From Phyllostachys edulis (taxonomy: Eukaryota; Streptophyta; Magnoliopsida; Poales; Poaceae), in assembly GCA_036346405.1 (NCBI GenBank), contig CM070554.1:39174204-39238203 (forward strand): a stretch of 64,000 nucleotides of DNA, in the 5' to 3' direction. Both the position numbers and the translations under genes were made by a program. Positions 1 to 11,690 of the stretch are shown here, in pieces. Numbering within the stretch: position 1 is the first letter of the stretch; each line of letters opens with the position of its first letter. The notes beneath the pieces were generated by a model. The model saw nothing but the letters and a program-made list of their open reading frames with translations. It had not been told where the DNA came from and did not search any database.

Positions 1-419
1 ATGGAACTTTACAAATTAATTAGCCAGTCCCTACCCATGCTCGGGACATGTGGTTGCACGATATGGCATAGCCCATTATAGGCATAGCAAAGGAACGCCA
101 GAGGTCGGTCCTCAATTGACTTGGGCGACTTTCCACAAAACCCATGGGCCTCGATCATGGAAATGACTTCGATCCGTGCATTAACATGCACCATCCAAAC
201 AACCATTTCGCCCAAGTACAAACCATAATTTTATTTTATTTTTCTCAAATTCATTTACGACAAAACTTCCATGACAAACCAATGCCATAGATTCTTAAAC
301 AATATTTGATTTTTGGTGAAAGTTTCCCAAATCAAACATTTTGGGGTCTAAGCATTGCTAAGCATAATCTGTCTCAAAATGTTCTAGTTCATACTATTGT
401 ATCAACTAGATTTTATCTA

Positions 420-1060
420 GGGTGAGGTTAAATGTCCAAGACTTGTCAAGAACGAGATCAAGATGTAATCCATCAAGATTGTGATAATCCAACCTTTAAC
501 AATCCAAAATTCATTAGTCCAATCTACACCGTATAAGTCTATTTCTATGATCCAACTTCAATTGATCCAAATATTTAACTATACTCAAATTTTATAATCC
601 GATATCTATCAATCCAATGACTATGTAATCCTATAATCAAATTTTAGATAATCGATATCCAATGACAATCTATTTCTAGAATCCAATATCAACAATTCAA
701 GATTTGACTATAGTATCTATCTATCATCCAATCTTTATTAACCCAACATCAACAACAATCTACCTCTAAAATTCAAGATCCAATAATCATTTATTTCTAC
801 AATACAACCATAATAATCATGTATTTCTAATAATCCAAAGATCATTCATTCCAATATCCAATAATCCAATGATAATCTATATCTATGATTGACATCTAAT
901 ATCCAACAATCATATAACTCTAATAATACCACAATCCGATCCTTAATAATAATCTATTTCCATAATCCAATACCAATAATCACCTATTTACGTAATCATT
1001 CATTATTTATTAACAATTTTCCTCTATCTTCACACATCCATTCACAATCTTCTTTTATTA
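420..1060. repeat. Degenerate AATCCAAT-type minisatellite
   Basis: AT-rich tract in which short modules such as AATCCAATA, ATCTATTTCTA and AATAATCA recur many times with spacings of about 30-40 bp (for example near 540, 660, 770, 850 and 950). No unit is exact, so this is a decayed tandem repeat inside LTR Y. Small ORFs across it are by-products of the repeat. Confidence 0.6.
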
Positions 1061-2346
1061 TCCAAACTCCAAAATATATATGCATTCGATAATAGTCTCC
1101 ATACCACCTCTCTTGACAATAATTGGACATACAAAGGCATTGGGAATAACTATAAAGCTTAAAACAGGAATTTAAATTACTTGAATATAAATACGCATGC
1201 AATAATAATTTAAAACAGAATTTAAATAATTTTAAATACTGGGTGCAAATATGGTCAATAATGTAACTTGCCTTGCTTGATGGACTATTCTCAAATGGCG
1301 TCGAATTCTAACTCTCCGAAGTCGTCGTAATCTATACGCGAAAATAAGCCAAATTCAAACAAAATTCAAATGAAGATTCAAATAAACTCTAAATTAAATA
1401 ATTTTAGTTTAGTTAGCTATATCTTGAATTTATATGAATTTAGAAATTTGAATCGACGAAATCGGAGTTCGTATGAAGGAGAGCGAACCCTGGGAAGTTT
1501 ACAATTTACATGAAATAATGAATAATTCCGAAAATTGTACTATTCATCGGAATTTGTGGTTTCGGATGACTGGGAACAATGAAAGAGTTTTATGGCCATG
1601 GATAGGAAGTATGATTTTGAACGTGTTGAGGCGAACTCAATGGTGTTGACGGCTCTGCGAGAGGATCTTTGATGGCGACGCAGACCGACAGAGAAAACCT
1701 TCGGCGGACGACGGGCGGACGTCGGCGTTGCGGGCAAACGGAGAGGAGTTAGTGAGTGAGGTTGGTGGCGATTTGAAAAGGGAACCGCGGGAAACGCAAC
1801 GCTCGCCTTGGTTGGGGTGGAAAACGCACGGTCGGCCGGTGGCGGCAACGACGCAAAATGGACCAAATAATTAACAGAAATTAAATAAAATCTAAAAATT
1901 ACAAAATAAATACTGTAAATAGTAGATGAATTTAGATGAATTTAGGAGAAAGAATCGTTGGATTTGGGGCTTGCATGTGAGAGAACTAATTTTCGGAAGG
2001 AATAAAAATTCTATGTACAAAAGAATGAAACAACTAGATAAATGTTTTTACTGTTCATCTTCCATTCATGCCGAAACAGCAACAGAGCATGGAGCCATGG
2101 AGGCGCACGGTAGTGGCGGCGCTCCGGCGACGATGCCGGCGAGGGGAGAAGAGCACCGCGTAGAGGACGACGTCGCGAAGGCGATGGTGTAGACGGCGTC
2201 GGTGGGGCGGCGGTGACGGCACCGGAATCGAAGAAACTTCAAACTTCGGTCGCGCGAAGGAAACTCGAATTGCCAGCAAATGAGAGTGGGAGAGGGTAGG
2301 GAGCTTGGGGGTTCAGGATGAGGAGGAGGAGAGCTACCTCGGACTC

Positions 2347-2356
2347 CCTTTTATAG
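2347..2356 (-). promoter_or_regulatory. Predicted TATA box of LTR Y
   Basis: The minus strand reads CTATAAAAGGGAG, in a GC-rich setting expected for a gypsy U3/R junction. Transcription would run leftward. Confidence 0.5.
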
Positions 2357-3343
2357 GGGCGGAGAGAGCCGGGAGGAGGAGAATTAAGCGACGGTTTTCA
2401 AGTGCAATGAAAGGTCATTTGAAAACTGCCACAATTGATTGCATTTAGAGGTTAAAACGTTCATTTGATGGTGTGGCTGCGTGCGTGACGTTAATACGCA
2501 TGATTCGCTTCAAACGGATTCCATTTTAATGCGTTGAATGAGGAGAAAGAATGAGAGGAGTGGAGAGCAGCCATTAATGGCCTCCTGAAAGCTCAAAATT
2601 GCTTCGGTTTAATGGCGACCATGGGAGGGAAGAGGAGAGGTGGGCGGTGGTGGAGGTGGGCGTGTGATCGCCGGTGGTGGTGGGCTGGGTCGGTGGCGTC
2701 GGCCATGAGCAGCCATGGCTGCTGCCATTGAATGTCCAGAGGAAAACACGTTAGCTGAAGAAGAATAGGGGAGAGAAAAGAGAGTACAAAAGAAATAAAG
2801 CAAAGTACATGTTTGATTAAAAGAAAAGAGGCAAGATGGTAGTGCATGCCTTGAGAACTTGAATGGGAGCGTGCTGGGCTTGGAGCAATGTGAGGAGGGG
2901 TGACCCAATGGGAAGTGGCTGCCCACGTGGAATTTTTTTTTTTCGAAATTAATTCAGATTTAAGCAATAAATAAATACAATTTTAGAAGATAGCAAATAG
3001 AGTTCAAAAATTCTAGAAAAATTCAAAAAATCCTAAAATTATTTTGGACTTAATAAAATAATTTCAACTTAAGATTGCAATAGTTTTTGCACATAATTTA
3101 TTTTGGCTTTAAAATAATTAGGAAAGCTTTTAAAAATCTCGGAAAATTCTAGAAATTAATTAATTTTTATTTTTTCAACTTTAACTCAAATAAAACTTCA
3201 AAAACTTTAATAAATTTTACTTTTGACTTTTAAAACTTCAGAAATTCAAATAAAGCAATCAAACTCTTTCAAATTTCGTAAAATCCAATAAAATAATAAC
3301 TTTATTCACTTTTATTTTGGTAATGTAACTTTGGGTCATTACA

Positions 3344-3918
3344 CTTTCAAGATCCGTAATACCAAGCTTAATAAATGATTCATATTTTCCAATAAGAAGG
3401 GCAGACCTCCCATGAAAAGATCAATCATGCTGTTAACCGACGATCACACAAGCAACAATAGATCAGCATTCAGGAGGTAATCGCTTTATGGACCAAGGAA
3501 GACCAATGAAAACTTCACTAGTTGTGTTGTAAGCACTAACTCAAGAAAATACATCAACAACAACTGTAACCAGAATTGGCATAAATCAAGCTCAAGAAGA
3601 GAACAACTTTTCTAAAGGAATTCACCCTCAACACCTATAAGTAGGGTAGTCAAGGTAACTACTCCTCTATTTCCATACCATGATTGGTAGTGTCACCTAG
3701 TAAAGCCCAGGGCCACGACCATGACCTCAACATCTCAACTTCAACTATTACCACACATAACTTATGTAATAATCAAATCATAACCATTCATTATTAATTC
3801 ATAGCAGCATTGATCAAAGCGACATAACAAAAAACGTAAATGCAATGCTTGACCCATTCCCATCTTACTGTACACAATGTGTCATTTTAACAATTCAATT
3901 ACCACAGACCTAATGCTT
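3344..3918 (-). mobile_element. Leader remnant of gypsy element Z (non-coding)
   Basis: AT-rich segment between the edge of LTR Y and the PBS of element Z. By position it is the 5' untranslated leader of Z, read on the minus strand. No open frame or recognisable gag domain is seen. The rest of Z (gag, pol, 3' LTR) is missing, so Z was cut here by deletion or by the Y event. Confidence 0.5.
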
Positions 3919-3930
3919 GCTCTGATACCA
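3919..3930 (-). other. Primer-binding site of element Z (initiator tRNA-Met type)
   Basis: The plus strand reads GCTCTGATACCA, so the minus strand reads TGGTATCAGAGC, complementary to the 3' end of plant initiator tRNA-Met. It sits 2 bp from the LTR edge at 3933, the normal spacing, and fixes element Z as leftward with its 5' LTR on the right. Confidence 0.85.
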
Positions 3931-3932
3931 AC

Positions 3933-6245
3933 TGTAACACCCTAGCTATGCGAATGCCAAAATATTACCTAAAACTCTAACACAAATCAACAATACAATT
4001 TAATTTCAACATTATATCAACTACTGACAGTTAAAGTCCAACACATAAGAGGACGATTATAAAATTTGTTCTAAATTTCAGCAACATAACAAAGCTCTAA
4101 TTTTATGATCATAATAATTCATTCAAGAGCATTACTATCAAGAATACATCTAATGAGAATAAAGCATTAACTAGATCATCCAAAACATAATGACGGACAA
4201 TAGCAACCACTAGGATGCCAATTATTACAATTCCAAAATTCTCAACTGAATCATAATAGCAGGTTCATTAACTAAAAGTGAAATATATGAAATGAGTGAA
4301 GTTATCCATGTGACTACTCCCTCCAAAAGCATGCCGTCTTCAGTGTTTACCTAAAACAAACAAATACTAGCAAGAGTGAGTCCACGACTCAGCAAGTACA
4401 ATAGAATAATATGGAAAATGCTAGAACAAGAATATGTCATTCACAATATTTGAATACATAAGTAACACGGCAGAAATCTTATGCAAGAATGAAAATGCAT
4501 GCTCTTCTCTTCTGCTTATACCGGTATGGCTAGTGAACACCCGTCGGTGTTCACCGAAGCCCGCATTATCCAAAATTCGGGGATCCAAGGCCCATGTGAC
4601 AAATCTTTCAAATGGGGATCCAATTTGCCCGTATTGGAATAACGGATCTTATTTGCCCATATTGGAATGATGGGACCTCACTATCCACTTCCGTGGGTGA
4701 AACATGAATGAATGGATGGATGAATGAATGAATACATTGAATTGAAAACATACGCTCAACGAAGCATGGAATATCCACCAAGAAAGGATTCATATAATAC
4801 TGGAATTATTCAAAATTTGTAGAATTTTAGCCATATCATAATCAACAATCACTTTGAACGATTGAACAATCAAGACAATTCAGATTGCACTTGTCTCAAC
4901 CGTACGATAGATGACGACGACGCGAAGGCTCTAGCCCTGGTGCTCACCACCACCTGGCAACTGTAAATTATACTAAGTATACCATTCAAAAGTGCACAGC
5001 ATAGCAATGGAACAAACTGAAATCAATCGCTCCTAACTGCAACCCGAAACTTAACCGATACACTCCCAAATCCCAATATGTCCAAACAGACAGCTATCAA
5101 AGGAAAATCCATAACTTTTGAGTGACAACTCCAAAGGTAATGAATTCAAATTTCCTGGAATATTCACAAGCATAGCTACAACTTCTCAGGTGACCGAGAG
5201 ATCGAATTATCTCATCTAAGCCTTTGTTTTTACTCCCGAAGACTGTTTTGTCATCTTCAGCACTACTGACTTGGGAATTTCGTAAATTTTATTTGGTACA
5301 TCCAAACCCACTGTTCTAAGACTCTATAGAAACTCTATAAAACTAGCTTTCTCAATAAATTTTTCATAATTATCCCCACTGTGCAACAAAGGTTGCAAAA
5401 AAGCCAAGTCTTTCTCTACTGTCCAGAACAGAAGGACAGACTACAACATTAACTTCAAAAATTCATATATTTCGTTATCAATGTCCAAAAATTATGAACT
5501 TTATCTTCCTGGAATCATCATAAAGATATCTACATAACTCATGCATACCAAATGACCAAAATTGTCGATCTACAAACCTTAATTCATAGAACTACGTTCG
5601 CTGCCCAAATCCTGAGACTGAATAAGCACTCTAACCTGCAAAAATCATAACTTATTCATTATCCATCCAACAATTACGAGTTAATACTTTCTGGAAAGCC
5701 CACGTGAAACCCCACATAAGTCTAGAAGACACTATACACTGGATCAGCTTGGAACTAACTCAATTTCGCGCGTCAATAGAATAGAAGAAACAATCGACTA
5801 CAATAGTAGTTACAAAATAACTATTGACGACGAATCGCATAAGAAAGGTTTACTAAATCCAATGGGGAATATGAATTACCCATGAAACCAATGCTGGACA
5901 TCGCTAAAGTCCTCGCAAAGTATGCCCTTCTTCTACCTCTTCCTCTTTCTCTCTTCCTTCCTCTCCTTCTCCTTCCCCAATGGCCGGCGGCAGCCGAAGG
6001 GTTCTTCTCCCTCCCTCCTTGGACAGCAGCAAGGGCAGAGGGGGCACTGTAGCAGCAGTGGTACTGTAGCATAGGCATGCTAAAGTAACCCCTAGGGTTT
6101 TTGGTTGCCCCTAATGGGCTAAGGCTATAGGCCTTTGGCCCTAGATTTAATCCCTCTTCTATAGAAATTCTGAAATTCTATTTTAAATCCTGATAAAAAG
6201 GTTTGAAAATCAATTATAATTCTAAAGATTGAACGGGATATTACA
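3933..6245 (-). mobile_element. 5' LTR of gypsy element Z
   Basis: Bounded by TGTAACACCC at 3933 and GGGATATTACA ending at 6245, an imperfect terminal inverted repeat with TG...CA ends. On the minus strand the LTR is about 2.3 kb, starting TGTAATATCCC and ending just before the PBS. No coding potential was recognised; ORFs at 4434-4793 and 5821-6078 match nothing. With only one LTR left, no target duplication can be tested. Confidence 0.8.
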
Positions 6246-7117
6246 AGGGGACACCGGACCTCAAAGCTTTTCCCAAGAGAGATGCACAGGCAACCTCCTT
6301 CCTTCTCAACCATCAAGAGAAGAAGTGGGCAAAATGGAGGAGCAGGAGGGGGTGTTATCCCTGAACAAAGATGGAGTGGAAGTAGCGTGAGGTGGCGAAG
6401 CTCTAGGATTGGTTGATGTGGGCGACGGATTGATGCCATGGACTAGTGCGGAGTAGATCTCGACAATCACAGAAGGCCAAGGTTCTGTCTTGGCGCTATG
6501 CAAGGTGGAATACTCAGCTAACGCGCGGGCCCCGGTCTAGTTCAGTCTGGTCGAAAATGAGTGGTTCTGGCTAGAATCGAGTGGCTAGTCGAATCCAAGT
6601 GCGCTGGTCAAAATCGACTAGCTGATCAAAATCGAGAGGCTGAAGCTGAGTGGTCGAAACTTAGACTAGTGTGGCAAAGCCATAGACCAATGGGTCGAAG
6701 CCTTAGACCATTGTGGTCGAAATACACTAGTCGGAAGGGGTATCGACTACAGTTCATCATTTCGACTACCTGGTCGGAAGTAGTTTTGACTATGTGTAGT
6801 TGAAGGAGGTTCAACTACACATGAAGACTACACGATCACGTGGTCAGAATAGTCAAACAGAGAAAAGTTGACTGGTTTGATTTCTATGGTTTCTACTTTG
6901 ACCACGCTACTAAAAATAGCAATAAAATTTATAAAATTCTGAAATTTTTCAAAGAGGTTCCTGGGATGACCTAGTACTCATATATAATCCCTAACCTCAC
7001 TACTCAAGTTTTATTTGCTTGAATTAAGTTCTATAAATTTGGGCAAAAGCTACAGAAATGATATGAATGCTCATGAGATGCATCTGAATTCCATTTATCA
7101 AAAATGGGGATGTGACA
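6246..7117 (-). mobile_element. Truncated LTR H (gypsy-type)
   Basis: The right edge reads GGGGATGTGACA ending at 7117, so the minus strand opens TGTCACATCCCC, a typical LTR start. On its left it is interrupted by LTR Z. The piece has no recognisable coding region; ORFs on both strands at 6306-6814 come from the TGGTCGAAA-rich repeat. It abuts the 3' LTR of element A. Confidence 0.5.
6545..6870. repeat. TGGTCGAAA-rich short-motif repeat
   Basis: The core TGGTCGAAA and variants (TGGTCAAAA, TAGTCGAAT, GGGTCGAAG, TGGTCGGAA) recur at irregular 15-40 bp steps through the segment, with CGACTA motifs between them. It resembles a decayed LTR enhancer-type repeat. The BARE-like LTRs elsewhere in the window carry a similar CTGGTCGTA repeat, but no longer alignment joins the two. 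Confidence 0.55.
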
Positions 7118-8327
7118 GGGTCTCTCAAGAGAGGTTGAGGTGGCTGGTTTGGAGCTTTTGGCCGGAGTTGGGGGAGAACCTTGTGTTGGCGGTTCCTAAG
7201 GAGGAAACATGAAATTAGGCTAGGGGAAAGACTCAACGATCCCTAGAACACATGCTGACGTAGGTGGGGGAAGAAGGGGATCACTGGAGCATCAACGACG
7301 AAGTGGGGCGGCGTGTCGGCCAAAAATGACTTGAGCTCCTTCTCTCGGTTTCACTGGGTGAGAGCGAGAGGAAGAGATGGGAATGGTTTGGGAAGGCAGA
7401 GAAGAGGACGAGGGAGCTTCAAGGTGGTTATTTATCAGAAATGGGAGGAGAGACCACGAGGAGGTGCTTAGTGACATGCTAGTGATGTACAGGCATGTGC
7501 GGGGTTAATGGCCGAGCGACGGGTTTTGACCGGGCGTTGAAGGCCTAGCCAGGGCATGGTATGGGCCGAGCGATGTGGCTAAGATCTAGGGAAAACCAGG
7601 GGTGGTTAGTTGGAGCTAGTGAGGCGAAGCTGGCCATGGCGATGCTCGGGCGAGCCACACTAGCGCGGAGCGCCGTGCTGCATGGACGAAAGAGCCTAGC
7701 CAGTGGGCCCGACTGGTCAGTGATGTGGGGAGGGAGGTTGTGCCAAGTGGGTTTGGCTGAAACGTGGTCCGGTCGGTTCGATCGGTGGAACAGGGGGCCT
7801 AACAGGTGGGGTCCACCCATCATCGAGGGGTGGGAAGCAATTAGGGTTCTCTGATTTTTTTTAGATAATGGCTGAGACATTAGGGACTTATTTGACATAG
7901 CTGCTGAGCTAAAAAAAATAATGAAATTTTTAGGGTTGGTTACTGACATCGTGTAGATTATTGTGTAATTTTTCTTGGGTTGTTCATTTATTATATTTTT
8001 CTCCATAATTCTTTGAAGTTTCTGTTTACTTGCATTTTCATTATTTGATGTGAGGATAACTTGCAAAATATGATTCAACCAATTACCATTTTATATATAT
8101 CAGTGCAATATGCTAAGTTTGGATTTAATTATCAGTTTTCATTTCCATTTGTGTTAATTATTCATTAGGGTTATGTTTTTCCATAAATTGATGTTTAGGT
8201 TCTAAATTCCAATAAACTTGAATGAAAAACCAAAAAAATCAAATGACAGTAGGATGCATCTAATTTTTAAAAAAACTTTCACATTTATATACATTTGAAA
8301 TACAAACCCTAAATTTGGGATGTTACA
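7118..8327 (-). mobile_element. 3' LTR of gypsy element A (left-truncated)
   Basis: The right edge reads TTTGGGATGTTACA ending at 8327, so the minus strand opens TGTAACATCCC directly after the polypurine tract. Positions 7118-7640 align closely with 19480-20020, the distal piece of the A 5' LTR, and 7850-8327 aligns with the right end of LTR B (18840-19318). A degenerate TATA (GATAAATAAC on the minus strand, about 7427-7436) matches the intact one at 19831. The left half expected from the 5' LTR is absent. ORFs at 7545-8078 on both strands are shadows in LTR sequence. Confidence 0.8.
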
Positions 8328-8346
8328 AACCTACCCCTCTTACAAA
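8328..8346 (-). other. Polypurine tract of element A
   Basis: The minus strand reads TTTGTAAGAGGGGTAGGTT just before the LTR start. Element C has the matching tract (TTTGTAAGGGGGCTGGGTAG) at 59471-59490, which confirms the role as plus-strand primer. Confidence 0.75.
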
Positions 8347-9797
8347 GAATCTCGACCCCGAGATTCAGTAGGCTCGGTAAAGAAGGAGGGCAATTCTGCT
8401 CTAAGATGATCTCGACCCCGAGATTCAGTAGGCTCGGTAAAGAAGGAGGGCAATTCGGCTCTAAGATGATCTTTTTGCTCCCATGTGGCTTCATCTTCGG
8501 TATGGTTGCTCCATTGAACTCTTAGCATTTTAATGGTGTGATTGTGAGTATGTCTTATGGCTTCCTCTAATATTCGGATCGGGTGCTCCTGATAAGAAAG
8601 ATTCGATTGGAGATAGATGCTCTCCAACTGAGTGAGTTCAGTTGGGACTTGAAGACACTTCTTGAGCTGCAATATATGGATGACGTCCTGCACATTGGAG
8701 AGTTTTGGTGGAAAATCCAATTGGTATGCCACTTCGCCTTTTCTTGCAGGGATTCGGTATGGACTGATATACCGAGGTGCCAGTTTGCCATGGACATGGA
8801 AATGGCGGATGCCTCCCAGCAGTGAGACCTTGAGATAAACATAATCATTTACTTCGAAGATTAGCTCACAACGACGATGATTGGCATAGCTCTTTTGTCG
8901 CGACTGTGCTTCCCATAAGCGCCTCTTTATTGCGTTAACTTGTTTTTGTGTTTTTTGGAGGATGGTTGGTCTGAAGATCTACCTCTCACTGATTTTAGAC
9001 TAGAACAGGGGCATTCTGCACTTTCTCCCATAGAGTGCTTCAAAAGGCAACATCTGAAGACTGGACTGGAAGTTGTTGTTGTAGGAGAACTCAGCAAACA
9101 CCAAACATTTCTCCCAATCCATACCATAGGATAGCACACAAGCTCGTAACATGTCTTCTAGAATTTGATTGGTCCTTTTTTTTTGACCTCCTGTCTGTAG
9201 GTGGAAAGCTGTGCTGAAGAATAGCTTGGTTCCCAACAGTTCGTGCAACCTGTCCCAAAAGAACGAGGTAAACTGAGGACCTCGGTTAGACGTTATTATT
9301 TTTGGGACACCATACAAGCGGACAATGTTGTTTAGGTAGAGTTCCACGAGCTTAGTGCCCTTTTAGGTGATATTAACCGGAATGAAGTGAGTCACTTTAG
9401 TCAAGTGTACAACAATGACCCATATGGAATCATGTCCATTTTTGGTCTTTGGCAGTCCAGTTATGAAATTCATGCCGATTTCATCCCATTTCCACTCAGG
9501 AACCTATAGGGGCCGAAGCAATTCTGCTGGTCACTGGTGCTCTACCTTAACACGTTGGCACACATCACATATTGCAACATGCGCAGCGATGTCTCGCTTC
9601 ATACCAGGCCACCAGAACTGTTGCCGGAGGTCCAGATACAACTTGGTACTTTCGGGGTGAATGGAGAGTGGTGAGTTATGAGCTTCCCTAAGGATTAGGT
9701 CCTTGATATAGAGATTATCAGGGACATATATATGCTGTCCACGCATAACTACTCCCATTGGGTTTTTAGTGAATTTTGATTCCTTGCCATTTTGCAA
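8340..9797 (-). pseudogene. Element A integrase and chromodomain region (broken)
   Basis: Read leftward, this holds the zinc-binding HHCC domain of integrase (9531-9797: LREAHNSPLSIHPEST, then CDVCQRVK), the catalytic core (about 9000-9480) and a chromodomain-like C-terminus (8340-8850) with MLRVQWSNHTEDEATWE, the signature of chromovirus gypsy elements. In the core the usual SDRGPQF reads SNRGPQF and the GQTERTNQ block reads GQKKRTNQ, so the second catalytic Asp and the catalytic Glu are both lost. The parts lie in different frames with stops between, so no integrase can be made. The last 20 codons are tandemly duplicated. Integrase would have inserted the cDNA, with the chromodomain guiding it to chromatin marks. 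Element C carries a better-kept copy. Confidence 0.9.
8351..8470 (-). repeat. 60-bp tandem duplication in the end of element A pol
   Basis: Units 8351-8410 and 8411-8470 are identical except one base (TTCTGCT versus TTCGGCT). The duplication adds exactly 20 residues (DHLRAELPSFF...) to the pol C-terminus and keeps the frame. Element C has a single copy. Confidence 0.95.
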
Positions 9798-9848
9798 GTT
9801 GTGCTTGATTTCGGCAATAATTGGATCCTTGAGCTGAGCAGTCTAAAT

Positions 9849-11260
9849 CTACGACTCGAGAGTAGGTTGTAGCACTAAAGTAGCAACATAACCTTCTTCA
9901 ACTACTTCTAAGTTGAGTTTCTGGAACTCTTCATGCAGCGCTGGTTGATTTGCTTCAATTGACGCGTTCATGTAGTGAAGTTTCCAGCTAAGGGTGTTAG
10001 CTACAACATTGGTTCCAGCTAAGGTCATAATCATTGATTATTTCAATCCATCTTCGCTGCCTTAGGTTCAGATCTGGTTGTGTGAGGAAGTATTTCAGGC
10101 TCTTGTGATCAGAGTAGATCTCACACCGATTACCGATAAGGTAATGTCTCCAGATCTTGAGAGCGTGAACCACATCGGCTAATTCCAAGTCGTGAGTTGG
10201 ATAGTTAGCTTCATGAGGCCACAGCTATCATGAGGCATAGGCCACTACTTTGCCTTCTTGTATTAGGACACATCCGAGGGTGTGGCAAGATGCATCGCAA
10301 TACACAGTAAAGTGTTTGTGTATATCAAACAGAGTAAGCACCGGAGCTGTTGTGAGTCTTTTTCTTAACTCGTGGAAACTCTCATCACATGATGCTTTCC
10401 ATTCAAACTTATTATCCTTCTTCATAAATTGAGTCATAGGCCTCGCAATCTTGGAGATGTTCTTGATGAACAAGCGGTAATATCCCGCCAAACCGAGGAA
10501 ACTTCAGACTTCAGGAACGGAGCGGGGCTATTTCCATGTTAAGACATCCTGTATTTTGTTTGGATTCACTGCCACACCTCCTTTAGATAGTACATGGCCT
10601 AAGAATCCAACTTTCTTTAGCCAGAACTCGTATTTGCTGAACTTGGCGTACAATTGATGCTCACGCAACTTGTCGAGCACCATCCTGAAGTATTGCTCGT
10701 GTTCTTCTGTGGTCTTGAAGTAGATGAGAATATCATCAATGAAAACCACCACAAACTAATCCAAGTACTCCATAAAGATCTTACTCATAAGATTCATGAA
10801 ATTTGCAGGAGCATTGGTTACTCCAAAAGACATTACGGTATACTCATACAAACAGTAACGGGTGGTAAACACAGTCTTTAAAATGTCTTCTGGTCTGACC
10901 TTGAGTTGAAAATATATGAGTCTTAGGTCAATCTTGGAGAAGACACTTGCACCATTCATATGATCAAACAAATCATCAATCCTCGGGAGAGGATATCTGT
11001 TCTTGATGGACTGTCATCTTTCCTCGTTACAAACAAAGTGGGGTTTTCCCATGGAGATGAGTTGGGGTGAATGAATCCCCTGTCCAACTACTCCTTGATT
11101 TGTTTCTTCATTTCGGCCAACTCATTGGGTGCCATCCGATATGGTCACTTGGACATAAGTGATGTCCTAAGCATTAAATCGATGACGAACTCCATGTCAC
11201 GATCCGATAGCATTCCCAGTAGTTCATCCGGAAGTACATCATGATATTCACATACTACAG
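9849..11260 (-). pseudogene. Element A reverse transcriptase and RNase H (broken)
   Basis: Minus-strand RT spans about 10528-11250: MNGASVFSKIDLR, then FGVTNAPANFMNLM, then VVFIDDILIYFK, where FIDD is the catalytic motif typical of Ty3/gypsy. RNase H follows at 9997-10491 with YCDASCHTLGC and EIYSDHKSLKYFLTQ. A stop splits RT just before the catalytic block (YLD-stop-FVVVFIDD, a Gln codon turned TAG near 10757), and further stops and frame changes separate RT from RNase H and integrase. Gene order PR-RT-RH-INT, once reversed, is that of gypsy elements. The fingers region upstream of 10971 is poorly kept. Confidence 0.9.
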
Positions 11261-11273
11261 GCACCTGGCTAAG

Positions 11274-11690
11274 TTATAGGATTAATATGGAATTGAGTGT
11301 GGGCTGCTGCAATGGAGTGGCATAAGTGGAGGTGAAAATAACGCGTTCTCTGTCAGAGTTGACAAGAGAAACGGCTCCTTTAGCAGAATCAATTACTCCT
11401 TGGTGTTTGGCTAGCCAGTCCATCCCAAGTATTATATCTATCCTAGATGTATCTATCATAATAAAATTTGCTTTGAATTCTACCCCATTGATTTCTATTC
11501 GGACTGCCAAACAACCAAATTTTGTTCGCATCATCGATCTGGGTGCATAGATTACCATATTAGTGTCTAAATGTGTAGTCTCTATGTGTTGTAGGGTAAA
11601 TTTCTTTGATATGAATGAGTGAGAAGCTCTAGAACCGAATAATGCCAATGTAAGTATTGAGTGAATGAGAATTGTACCTATCACCACATC
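11274..11690 (-). pseudogene. Element A aspartic protease (catalytic Asp lost)
   Basis: An uninterrupted frame encodes a retropepsin-like domain: the flap/core region and the second motif IDIILGMDWLAKHQG are clear, and the end (KGAVSLVNSDRERVIF) matches element C at 56559-56650. The catalytic block, normally LFDSGASHSF, reads LFGSRASHSF, so both the Asp and the Gly of DSG are changed and Gag-Pol cleavage would fail. About 137 residues remain. Confidence 0.85.

Larger units (their letters stand above)
1..3343 (-). mobile_element. LTR Y: gypsy-type LTR, minus orientation, left end outside or decayed
   Basis: The right edge at 3343 reads GGGTCATTACA, so on the minus strand the LTR opens TGTAATGACCC, a usual start for grass gypsy LTRs. 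A block at about 1255-1500 (CTTGCCTTGCT, then TCCGAAGT, then ATCGGAGTTCG) recurs at about 62740-62970 in LTR F with the same order and spacing, so Y and F are related families. A minus-strand TATA box lies at 2347-2356. ORFs inside the GC-rich part (1540-2967) have low-complexity Pro/His/Ser composition and no domain; I treat them as LTR sequence. The left limit is not visible, and positions 1-400 are assigned here only by continuity. Confidence 0.65.

Noticed and set aside
7545..8078. A 177-codon minus-strand ORF and an overlapping 97-codon plus-strand ORF.
   Set aside because: Both lie within the 3' LTR of element A, which aligns with LTR B and with 19480-20020; no domain and no conserved frame.
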